From: an uncultured beta proteobacterium
GTDB lineage: Bacteria; Pseudomonadota; Gammaproteobacteria; Burkholderiales; Rhodocyclaceae
Direction: 5' to 3'
NCBI GenBank assembly: GCA_903953145.1
Contig: CAJBIL010000438.1
Location: forward strand, 1 to 5,121
DNA: 5,121 nucleotides
Position numbers and translations under genes: made by a program. Shown here in pieces: positions 1-5,121 of the stretch (its first letter is position 1; every line of letters begins with the position of its first letter). The notes beneath the pieces are model-generated. The model saw nothing but the letters and a program-made list of their open reading frames with translations, ran no database searches and was not told where the DNA came from.

Positions 1-1334
1 GTCCGATCTGCCAGGATACCGGCATTGCCGTGATCTTCCTCAAGGTCGGCATGGATGTACATTGGGACGCCAAGCTCTCGGTGCAGGAAATGTGCAACGA
101 AGGCGTGCGCCGCGCCTACGGCAACCCGGACAACAAGCTGCGCGCCTCGGTGCTGCTCGACCCGGCCGGCAAGCGAACGAACTCGAAGGACAACACGCCG
201 GCTGTCGTGCATTACGAAATCGTCCCCGGCCACCACGTTGAAGTCATCTGCGCGGCCAAGGGCGGCGGCTCGGAGAACAAATCCAAGTTCTATGCGCTGA
301 ACCCCTCCGACTCAATCGTCGACTGGGTGCTCAAAACCGTCCCGACCATGGGCGCCGGCTGGTGCCCGCCGGGCATCCTCGGCATCGGCATTGGCGGCAC
401 GCCTGAGAAGGCCATGCTACTGGCCAAGGAATCACTCATGGCACCGGTCGACATGCATGAACTGATCGCCCGTGGCGCCAGCAATCGCGTTGAAGAACTG
501 CGCCTCGAACTTTACGAAAAGGTGAATGCGCTGGGCATCGGTGCGCAGGGCCTCGGCGGCCTGACCACCGTGCTCGACGTGAAGATTCTCGACTACCCGA
601 CACACGCAGCATCGCTGCCCGTCGCCATGATTCCGAACTGCGCGGCGACGCGCCACGCGCACTTCCACCTCGACGGCTCCGGCCCAGCGATTCTCACGCC
701 ACCCGATCTCAATGAATGGCCGAAGGTCAACTGGGCACCGGACACCGAGAAATCCACCCGCGTGAACCTCGACACCCTGACACCCGCCGAAGTCGCCGCC
801 TGGAAACCGGGCCAGACCCTGCTCCTGAACGGCAAAATGCTCACCGGCCGCGACGCCGCACACAAGCGCATTCAAGATATGTTGGCGAAAGGCGAGAAGC
901 TGCCGGTCGACTTCACCAACCGCGTTATTTACTACGTCGGCCCGGTCGACCCGGTACGTGACGAAGCCGTTGGCCCGGCTGGCCCGACCACCGCGACGCG
1001 CATGGACGGTTTCACCGAAATGATGCTCGCACAAACCGGCCTGATTTCGATGGTCGGCAAAGCTGAACGCGGCCCGAAGGCGATCGAGGCGATCCAGAAG
1101 CACAAATCAGCCTACCTGATGGCTGTTGGCGGCGCCGCGTATCTGGTTGCCAAGGCCATCAAAACGGCCAAGGTTGTCGGCTTCGCCGATCTGGGCATGG
1201 AAGCGATCTACGAGTTTGACGTGAAAGATATGCCGGTGACGGTGGCGGTTGATTCTTCCGGTATCTCGGTGCACAACACCGGGCCTAAAGAATGGCAAGC
1301 CAGGATCGGGAAAATTCCGGTAACTGTCGTTTGA
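1..1334 (+). CDS. fum: Class I fumarate hydratase, single-chain (5'-truncated)
   Basis: Iron-sulfur fumarase that interconverts fumarate and (S)-malate in the cytoplasmic TCA cycle. The reading frame is open from the left edge (first full codon at base 3), so the true start lies upstream. About 443 of the usual 500-550 residues are present. All three expected [4Fe-4S] cysteine codons are visible: PICQDTG at 9-11, GWCPPG at 363-365 and IPNCAATRH at 639-641. Their spacing (118 and 92 residues) is close to that of the Leishmania fumarase structure as I recall it. The C-terminal (beta, tartrate-dehydratase-like) domain is fused in the same chain. It has GRDAAHKR (Arg at 849-851), GPTTATRMD and GKAERG, matching the substrate-binding Arg, Thr/Arg and Lys of that structure. 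No key residue is missing. The gene ends in TGA just before a strong terminator. This class is oxygen- and NO-sensitive through its cluster. The subtype symbol (fumA versus fumB) cannot be decided here. Confidence 0.96.
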   Translation, partial: PICQDTGIAVIFLKVGMDVHWDAKLSVQEMCNEGVRRAYGNPDNKLRASVLLDPAGKRTNSKDNTPAVVHYEIVPGHHVEVICAAKGGGSENKSKFYALNPSDSIVDWVLKTVPTMGAGWCPPGILGIGIGGTPEKAMLLAKESLMAPVDMHELIARGASNRVEELRLELYEKVNALGIGAQGLGGLTTVLDVKILDYPTHAASLPVAMIPNCAATRHAHFHLDGSGPAILTPPDLNEWPKVNWAPDTEKSTRVNLDTLTPAEVAAWKPGQTLLLNGKMLTGRDAAHKRIQDMLAKGEKLPVDFTNRVIYYVGPVDPVRDEAVGPAGPTTATRMDGFTEMMLAQTGLISMVGKAERGPKAIEAIQKHKSAYLMAVGGAAYLVAKAIKTAKVVGFADLGMEAIYEFDVKDMPVTVAVDSSGISVHNTGPKEWQARIGKIPVTVV

Positions 1335-1352
1335 TCAGCGGATAAAGAAAAT

Positions 1353-1381
1353 AAAAAAACCGGCCTTGCGCCGGTTTTTTT
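1353..1381. terminator. Bidirectional intrinsic terminator
   Basis: A perfect 12-bp stem (1353-1364 with 1370-1381) closes a 5-base loop, cttgc. The core is ACCGGC/GCCGGT, flanked by seven A on the left and seven T on the right, so it gives a U-tract in either direction. It starts 18 bp after the fumarase stop and lies 30 bp beyond the stop of the minus-strand gene ending at 1412. It therefore can terminate both convergent transcripts. Confidence 0.93.
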
Positions 1382-1411
1382 ATCAATGCGCCAAAGCTCT
1401 CAAGAAAAACA

Positions 1412-1726
1412 TCAGCGACGGGGCGGATAAATATCGCGCCCCGCGTCATGAATATCTCGTCTGAGTTGACGACGCTCCTCTGGCGAAAGTCGCTGGCGTT
1501 GCTGCTCACCGGAGTTTCCCTCATCACGTCGCTGGAAGCGTTGTGGCTCCTCACGCGGAGAATCACGCTGAAACTCACGCTGCGGGGACTGACGTTGCTG
1601 ATCATTCTGACGGCTCTGCTCGTGCTGTCCGAAGCGCCCGCCGCCTGGGTTGGCGAGCACCAGTGGCGCCACCAGAAGCAGGGCAAACAATGGCAACAAT
1701 CGGCGTTTAATCGACACAATAATCAC
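1412..1726 (-). CDS. Small exported Gln/Arg-rich protein with LSPEERRQLRRDI tail
   Basis: Function unknown. It encodes a 104-residue protein if started at GTG 1726, which I prefer because GGAGG (1736-1740) lies 9 bases upstream. The frame is open further, to a TTG at 1750, but that start would put the Shine-Dalgarno inside the gene. Residues 1-25 form a classic Sec signal peptide: basic SIKRR, a Leu/Ala/Val core, then VLA before NPGGG, so a periplasmic or secreted product is expected. Residues about 26-79 are low-complexity and very rich in Gln, Arg, Glu, Ser and Pro, with no cysteine, and are probably disordered. Residues 80-104 (LSPEERRQLRRDIHDAGRDIY, then PPRR) form a predicted charged helix. 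I recall this tail from small hypothetical periplasmic proteins of betaproteobacteria, but I cannot name a family. It probably shares a transcript with the 47-residue gene 45 bp upstream and ends at the shared terminator. Confidence 0.75.
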   Translation of the reverse strand: MIIVSIKRRLLPLFALLLVAPLVLANPGGGRFGQHEQSRQNDQQRQSPQREFQRDSPREEPQRFQRRDEGNSGEQQRQRLSPEERRQLRRDIHDAGRDIYPPRR

Positions 1727-1771
1727 GGACACCCGCCTCCAACATTTCAAAAACCAAAAAATCAGTAAACT

Positions 1772-1915
1772 CTAATTCTTCAAAGACACCAGCGCCCGAC
1801 CGGCGTACTGCACTGTGTCGATCACCCGGCTTATCGAGAGATCACCGCGCTTCCAGTCATCGGCAAAACTCATCAATACGGCACCGACAGCGATACTTAA
1901 CAATAACTTGCCCAT
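1772..1915 (-). CDS. 47-residue hypothetical protein with hydrophobic N-terminus
   Basis: Function unknown. On the minus strand, ATG at 1915 is preceded by a perfect AAGGAG (1922-1927) with a 6-base spacer, and the frame runs to TAG at 1772-1774. The product begins MGKLLLSIAVGAVLMSFADD, a short hydrophobic stretch after one Lys. This could be a weak signal or a membrane anchor, but it is too short and poorly charged to call a clear signal peptide. An amphipathic part follows (DWKRGDLSISRVIDTVQYAG, then RALVSLKN). The ideal ribosome binding site, the position directly downstream of a regulatory-looking region and the spacing of 45 bp to the next minus-strand gene all support a real gene. A conserved-codon comparison is not possible here. 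It may be the first gene of a two-gene operon. Overlapping plus-strand frames have no ribosome binding site. Confidence 0.66.
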   Translation of the reverse strand: MGKLLLSIAVGAVLMSFADDWKRGDLSISRVIDTVQYAGRALVSLKN

Positions 1916-1921
1916 TTTGCA

Positions 1922-1927
1922 CTCCTT
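1922..1927 (-). promoter_or_regulatory. Shine-Dalgarno AAGGAG of the 47-residue gene
   Basis: The minus strand reads AAGGAG-tgcaaa-ATG, a full-strength site at ideal spacing. It is the main evidence that the short gene starting at 1915 is translated. Confidence 0.75.
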
Positions 1928-1987
1928 CAATGATTCGGGGAATCTCCGTCGCCTGCCGAACGACGTTGAAGCGAGTCTGCAAGCCAG

Positions 1988-2038
1988 TTGTAACCGTGGG
2001 TTGTGGTTAATCGGCGCAATTGTAAGAATTTGTAACCG
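1988..2038. promoter_or_regulatory. Candidate response-regulator box: TTGTAA direct repeats
   Basis: TTGTAACCG occurs at 1988-1996 and again at 2030-2038, with a related TTGTAAG at 2020-2026. The last two start exactly 10 bp apart, about one helical turn, and the first is 32 bp away, about three turns. Tandem half-sites one turn apart are typical of OmpR/PhoB-family regulators. On the minus strand the motif reads CGGTTACAA and lies 73-123 bp upstream of the 47-residue gene's start codon, a plausible activator position. A TACAAT hexamer (2019-2024, minus strand) overlaps it. The regulator is unknown. Confidence 0.35.
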
Positions 2039-2118
2039 GAGAACTACGCTATGCAGACACCTGCCCTGGTTTTTTAAGCCAATTAAGGCAACTTTTTCGA
2101 AAAAAATTCGCGACAGAT

Positions 2119-2140
2119 TTTGCCAACAAGAGGCGGCAAA
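2119..2140. promoter_or_regulatory. Inverted repeat TTTGCC-N10-GGCAAA, candidate operator
   Basis: Perfect 6-bp arms (2119-2124 and 2135-2140) surround a 10-bp spacer. The dyad sits immediately upstream of the TATACT hexamer at 2157, over the expected -35 region of the FIST/PAS operon. That is where an activator or repressor would act. I do not recognise the half-site as that of FNR, Dnr or NsrR. Confidence 0.3.
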
Positions 2141-2156
2141 GGCGCTGCAACATGGC

Positions 2157-2162
2157 TATACT
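2157..2162 (+). promoter_or_regulatory. Candidate -10 element for the FIST/PAS operon
   Basis: TATACT matches the sigma-70 -10 consensus at five of six positions. No good -35 hexamer stands 16-18 bp upstream (CGGCAA at 17 bp), which suggests an activator-dependent promoter if it is used. Transcription would start near 2169 and leave a leader of roughly 95 bases before the TTG start. Confidence 0.35.
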
Positions 2163-2218
2163 TAAAAAACAAGAATTCATAACAGCGAAATATTCGCGAG
2201 CTGATTAGAGATTGTCAA

Positions 2219-2250
2219 AACGCTGACCAAAAGCGTTAAACAATCAGCGT
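2219..2250 (+). promoter_or_regulatory. Alternative hairpins just before the FIST ribosome binding site
   Basis: AACGCT (2219-2224) can pair with AGCGTT (2232-2237) across a 7-base loop. Alternatively ACGCTGA (2220-2226) can pair with TCAGCGT (2244-2250) across a 17-base loop. The two pairings use the same left arm and exclude each other. The longer one ends only two bases before GGAGG at 2253. A role in translation control or as a protein site is inferred only. Confidence 0.35.
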
Positions 2251-2264
2251 CTGGAGGAGACAAA

Positions 2265-3422
2265 TTGAATACGACAAAGGTAGCGCCGCGCGTGCGCTCG
2301 GGGAGTAGCCGCCAGGCTGATCCCGAAGCAGCGGTTCGTGAACTGGCCGCAGCAATTAACCAGCCTGATGCTGCTCTGGTTATTGTTTTTTTCTCCAGCC
2401 ACTTTGACCTTGATCGTCTGGGCGAAGCACTGAAATCTCAGTTCGGCACAACGCCTTTAATTGGTTGTACGACCGCAGGTGAAATTGGTCCGGCAGGATA
2501 TCTCGACGGCAGTTTGTCTGGCGTCAGCTTCCACCGTGATGACCTTTGCTTTGAAGTCGCACTGCTTGAAGGCTTGTCAAATTTTGACTTCCGCAGCGGC
2601 CAGCGTTTTGCCCACAACCTGAAGGAGAAACTTCGTCAGCGTGCGCCTGCATTGGCACCTGGAAACAGCTTTGCTTTCATGCTGATTGACGGGCTATGCC
2701 AACGCGAAGAGGCAGTAGCGCGAGCATTTCATGATGGTTTGAGCGGCGTTGCGCTGGTTGGTGGATCGGCCGGTGATGATCTCGCCTTCAAGGAAACCAA
2801 AGTGCTTTACGGCGGGCGTTTTGTCAGCGATGCAGCATTGTTGCTACTGGCAACAATGCCTTTCCCACTGATGGTTTTCAAAACCCAGCATTTTGTCAGC
2901 ACTGATGAACGACTGGTCGTTACCGAAGCAATCCCCGAAAAGCGAATCGTGGTTGAAATCAACGGCTGCCCGGCAGCTGAAGAATACGCGCGCGTGGTGG
3001 GCAGCAGCATTGATCAACTCAACTCGATGGTCTTTGCCGCGCATCCGGTATTGGTCAGGATTGGTAACGCAGATTTTGTTCGCTCAATCCAGACGATGAA
3101 TGCCGACGGTTCGCTCACCTTTTATTGCGCCATTGATGAAGGCATTATCTTCCGCGTTGCTCAGGGGGTGGACATGATCAACAATCTGGAAACGGCGCTG
3201 GAAGACGTTGTTAAGCGTATCGGCTCACCAGCCCTGATCCTCGGCTGTGACTGCATCCTGCGTCAGCTGGAATCAAAACAGCGGGGGCTGCGAGAAAGAA
3301 TTGGTGTGTTGATGGCGAATCGCCAAGTCGTTGGTTTCAGCACTTATGGTGAGCAATATTGCGGCATGCACATCAATCAGACCTTTACCGGCATTGCCAT
3401 TGGTAGCGGGAGTCATGCATGA
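2265..3422 (+). CDS. FIST-domain sensor protein, NosP-like
   Basis: A 385-residue soluble protein with no signal peptide or membrane segment. It starts at TTG 2265, chosen because GGAGG (2253-2257) lies 7 bases upstream and no ATG occurs nearby. FIST_N covers roughly residues 35-225, with LIGCTTAGEIGP (65-76) and ALVGGSAGDDL (163-173). FIST_C covers roughly 226-380, with ILGCDCILR (325-333) and the closing signature GFSTYGEQYCGMHINQTF (357-374). FIST proteins are small-ligand sensors. Those next to PAS kinases, such as NosP beside NahK in Pseudomonas aeruginosa, are reported to bind heme and NO and to regulate the neighbouring kinase. The same arrangement here, with a 4-bp overlap to a PAS protein, makes that role the best inference. 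I cannot point to a heme ligand: several histidines (for example 46, 90, 209, 260, 369) are candidates, so ligand identity is open. The first ~20 residues are basic and Ser-rich and probably flexible. Confidence 0.92.
   Translation: MNTTKVAPRVRSGSSRQADPEAAVRELAAAINQPDAALVIVFFSSHFDLDRLGEALKSQFGTTPLIGCTTAGEIGPAGYLDGSLSGVSFHRDDLCFEVALLEGLSNFDFRSGQRFAHNLKEKLRQRAPALAPGNSFAFMLIDGLCQREEAVARAFHDGLSGVALVGGSAGDDLAFKETKVLYGGRFVSDAALLLLATMPFPLMVFKTQHFVSTDERLVVTEAIPEKRIVVEINGCPAAEEYARVVGSSIDQLNSMVFAAHPVLVRIGNADFVRSIQTMNADGSLTFYCAIDEGIIFRVAQGVDMINNLETALEDVVKRIGSPALILGCDCILRQLESKQRGLRERIGVLMANRQVVGFSTYGEQYCGMHINQTFTGIAIGSGSHA
3408..3412 (+). promoter_or_regulatory. Internal ribosome binding site GGGAG for the PAS gene
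   Basis: GGGAG lies inside the end of the FIST gene, 6 bases before ATG 3419. That start overlaps the FIST stop in an ATGA, the usual arrangement for translational coupling. Another ATG at 3415 is out of frame with the long PAS reading frame, so 3419 is the start. Confidence 0.6.
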
Positions 3423-5121
3423 GCAAGACGCTCGACCTGCGCTGCGACCCGGCTGACGCCAGCGGTCTACAACAAGAAATTTTGCGCCGTGACAAAATAA
3501 TCCGCTCGTTGATGCGGCAGGTTGAGCACAATCTTAACGCGGTCGATACCGACTACGGCTTGCTGCAAAACACTTTTGTGCTCGAAGAACAGGTACGTGT
3601 GCGTACCGACGAGCTAACCAGCACGCTGGATGCGCTGGAAGCTGCGCGCGGCGAAACGGAAGCGGCAAGCAAGCGCCTCGAAACTGCAGTTGAAAGCATC
3701 TTTGAAGGCTTCGCCCTGTTTGACCCGGCGGACTGCCTGCTGATGTGCAACGAGGCTTTCAAAGAGCTATGGATGCTGGATGGCGAAGTCATCGGCTGCC
3801 ACGTTGATCGTTTGTTCAGCAAAGCAGCGGAAAGTTTTGGCGAAGAGGCCGACGCCTGGCTGCAACGCAGGCGTGAGGCGCATCAGGCGGGTACGGGGAG
3901 CGACGAATACAGCCTGCCGAACGGGCAGTTTATCCAGGTTCGTGAGCGCCGGACAGCCGATGGCTACACCGTGGGTATCTATGCCGACGTGACCGATCTG
4001 AAAGCGCAGGAAACGCGCTTGCGGCAACAGCAACTAGCCGGGAAATCACGCTTGCTGCAATCAACACTCGACGCCATCGTGCAGGGCATTGCAGTATTTG
4101 ATCGCAAGCTCGAGCTAGTCGCCTGGAACCGGAACTTTCTGGATCTGCACACCCTACCCGAGCATCTGGCGCGTGAGCAAACACCGCTTGAGGCTTTTCT
4201 AAAAGTTGACACAGGACTATTTTCGGCAACATTGAACGCGGTTGCATCAGCGCACACGCTTGAAAAAATCGAACGCTTTGAGCGTGACTTACCTTCTGGC
4301 CGGGTGATTGAACTCTGCCGCTCGCCGATGCATGACGGCGGCTTTGTGATCACCGCAACCGATGTTACCGAGCGCCGCCATATCGAGCGGCAGGTGCGAG
4401 ATTTGCTCGATCACCAGCAAGTGATTTTTGACAATGCCCACGTCGGCATTGTGTTTCTGCGTCAGCGGCGAATTATTTCCTGCAACCTGCACATGGCAGA
4501 AATTTTCGGCTATGACAACGTTGCAGCACTGGTCGATCAGAGCACTGAAATTCTTTACCCATCGAAGGACTATTTCGAGATCGACGGTAAAGTCTGCTAT
4601 GGCGAACTGTCAGAGCGCGGCGCTAGCGACCGGGAAATTTTGCTGCAACGACGGGATGGCAGCCCGATCTGGATTCATCGCACCGGCCGGCCGGTTGATC
4701 CAAAATGTCCAAAGGATGGCTCGATCTGGGTATTTTCCGACATCTCGGAAATGAAGCTCAGTGAAGAGCAGTTGCGACTGACCAAGCTCCTGTTTGAACA
4801 CAGCAACGAAGGTCTGATGGTGACCGATGCCAACAACCGCATCGTTAGCGTCAACCGCGCCTACAGCGAGATTACCGGCTACTCGCGGGAAGAGGCGATT
4901 GGCCGCTTGCCGAACATCACAAAATCGGACGCACATCCCCCCGAGTTCTACCAGACGATGTGGCAACAACTTGCCGAAAGTGGTCATTGGTCGGGCGAGA
5001 TTTTTGACCGGCGCAAAGATGGCGACATCTTCCCCAAGTGGCTGACGATCAGCGTCGTCAAGGATGGTCGCGGTGAAATAACCAACTATGTCGCTTCATT
5101 CTCGGACATTACCGACCGCAA
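3419..5121 (+). CDS. Multi-PAS signalling protein, partner of the FIST sensor (3'-truncated)
   Basis: The frame is open from ATG 3419 to the window end (567 full codons), so the output domain is not seen. Residues about 15-95 form a charged, heptad-like coiled coil including LLQNTFVLEEQVRVRTDEL (48-66). It resembles the N-terminus I recall for NahK-type partners of FIST proteins. Four PAS domains follow: PAS1 about 90-194 (ESIFEGFALFDPADCLLMCN to YADVTDLK), PAS2 about 213-320 (TLDAIVQGIAVFD to MHDGGFVITATDVTERR), PAS3 about 333-445 (FDNAHVGIVF to WVFSDISEMK) and PAS4 about 457-567 (LLFEHSNEGLMVTDANNRIV to FSDITDR). PAS1 and PAS2 look like the PAS_7 type that follows such coils. No signal peptide or membrane segment is visible, so it is cytoplasmic and fits direct contact with the FIST protein. 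PAS4 ending SFSDITDR often precedes a GGDEF-EAL pair in betaproteobacteria, while NahK itself ends in a histidine kinase. Both remain possible. Confidence 0.92.
   Translation, partial: MSKTLDLRCDPADASGLQQEILRRDKIIRSLMRQVEHNLNAVDTDYGLLQNTFVLEEQVRVRTDELTSTLDALEAARGETEAASKRLETAVESIFEGFALFDPADCLLMCNEAFKELWMLDGEVIGCHVDRLFSKAAESFGEEADAWLQRRREAHQAGTGSDEYSLPNGQFIQVRERRTADGYTVGIYADVTDLKAQETRLRQQQLAGKSRLLQSTLDAIVQGIAVFDRKLELVAWNRNFLDLHTLPEHLAREQTPLEAFLKVDTGLFSATLNAVASAHTLEKIERFERDLPSGRVIELCRSPMHDGGFVITATDVTERRHIERQVRDLLDHQQVIFDNAHVGIVFLRQRRIISCNLHMAEIFGYDNVAALVDQSTEILYPSKDYFEIDGKVCYGELSERGASDREILLQRRDGSPIWIHRTGRPVDPKCPKDGSIWVFSDISEMKLSEEQLRLTKLLFEHSNEGLMVTDANNRIVSVNRAYSEITGYSREEAIGRLPNITKSDAHPPEFYQTMWQQLAESGHWSGEIFDRRKDGDIFPKWLTISVVKDGRGEITNYVASFSDITDR

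Larger units (their letters stand above)
1928..2264. other. Divergent intergenic region (337 bp)
   Basis: I see no convincing gene here. The stretch separates the minus-strand small genes from the plus-strand FIST/PAS operon and is more AT-rich than its flanks, especially 2070-2240. It holds TTGTAA direct repeats (1988-2038), a TTTTTCGAAAAA palindrome (2093-2104), a TTTGCC/GGCAAA dyad (2119-2140), a TATACT hexamer (2157-2162), a small GCGAA/TTCGC palindrome (2185-2197) and alternative hairpins (2219-2250). An open plus-strand frame crosses it but lacks a ribosome binding site and runs antisense to the 47-residue gene. Confidence 0.7.

Noticed and set aside
432..1103. Minus-strand open frame of 223 codons inside the fumarase gene
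   Set aside because: It lies antisense to a well-conserved enzyme with all its catalytic residues intact. It is a typical GC-rich shadow frame.
1285..1719. Minus-strand open frame of 144 codons overlapping the exported protein in another frame
   Set aside because: It crosses the terminator and the 3' end of the fumarase gene and has no ribosome binding site. The alternative frame has a clear signal peptide and start.
1448..1768. Plus-strand open frame of 106 codons, Leu/Thr-rich and membrane-like
   Set aside because: It is the antisense reading of the Gln/Arg-rich low-complexity gene: Gln/Arg codons read backwards give Leu/Thr/Ala. No ribosome binding site precedes it.
1815..2165. Plus-strand open frame of 116 codons across the intergenic region
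   Set aside because: It has no Shine-Dalgarno and a composition with no domain-like pattern. It is antisense to the better supported 47-residue gene and runs through the regulatory repeats.
2185..2197. GCGAA-ATA-TTCGC small palindrome
   Set aside because: The 5-bp arms with a 3-base centre are too short to stand as an operator or terminator without comparative support. No T-tract follows.
3553..4987. Several minus-strand and out-of-frame plus-strand frames within the PAS gene
   Set aside because: A continuous in-frame reading from 3419 to the window end gives four PAS domains, which explains the whole stretch. The short frames are shadows.
1..5121. CRISPR array, tRNA/rRNA genes, insertion sequences or attachment sites
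   Set aside because: I saw no regularly spaced repeats, no cloverleaf-like or rRNA-like stretches, no transposase motifs and no terminal inverted repeats. The window looks like ordinary chromosome.

Overview
The window reads as the chromosome of a betaproteobacterium, most likely a member of the Rhodocyclales (Dechloromonas, Azonexus or Accumulibacter type). This is inferred from the moderately high GC of the genes, the single-chain class I fumarase, the FIST plus multi-PAS signalling pair and a Gln/Arg-rich exported protein. No marker gene is present, so the placement is tentative.

Layout. (1) Positions 1-1334, + strand: most of a class I, [4Fe-4S]-dependent fumarate hydratase, cut at its 5' end. 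A strong 12-bp bidirectional terminator follows at 1353-1381. (2) Positions 1412-1915, - strand: two small genes converging on that terminator. The upstream one is a 47-residue protein (1772-1915) with an excellent ribosome binding site. The downstream one is a secreted Gln/Arg-rich protein (1412-1726) ending in an LSPEERRQLRRDI-type tail. They are 45 bp apart and probably one transcript. (3) Positions 1928-2264: a 337-bp divergent intergenic region with direct TTGTAA repeats on the side of the small genes, and a -10 element, a dyad and alternative 5'-UTR hairpins on the side of the signalling operon. (4) Positions 2265-5121, + strand: a FIST-domain protein resembling the nitric-oxide sensor NosP. 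It overlaps by 4 bp (ATGA) with a large multi-PAS signalling protein that is still open at the window end.

How the parts relate. The FIST gene and the PAS gene form a translationally coupled sensor and transducer pair, as in NosP/NahK of Pseudomonas. The sensor would bind its ligand (heme/NO or another small molecule) and regulate the PAS protein. The output domain of that protein (histidine kinase, or GGDEF/EAL cyclic-di-GMP enzyme) lies beyond the right edge. The fumarase is a housekeeping TCA-cycle gene, insulated by its terminator. The two small genes have no recognised function. The most interesting content is the FIST/PAS module with its regulatory leader, and the 47-residue gene that is easily missed.
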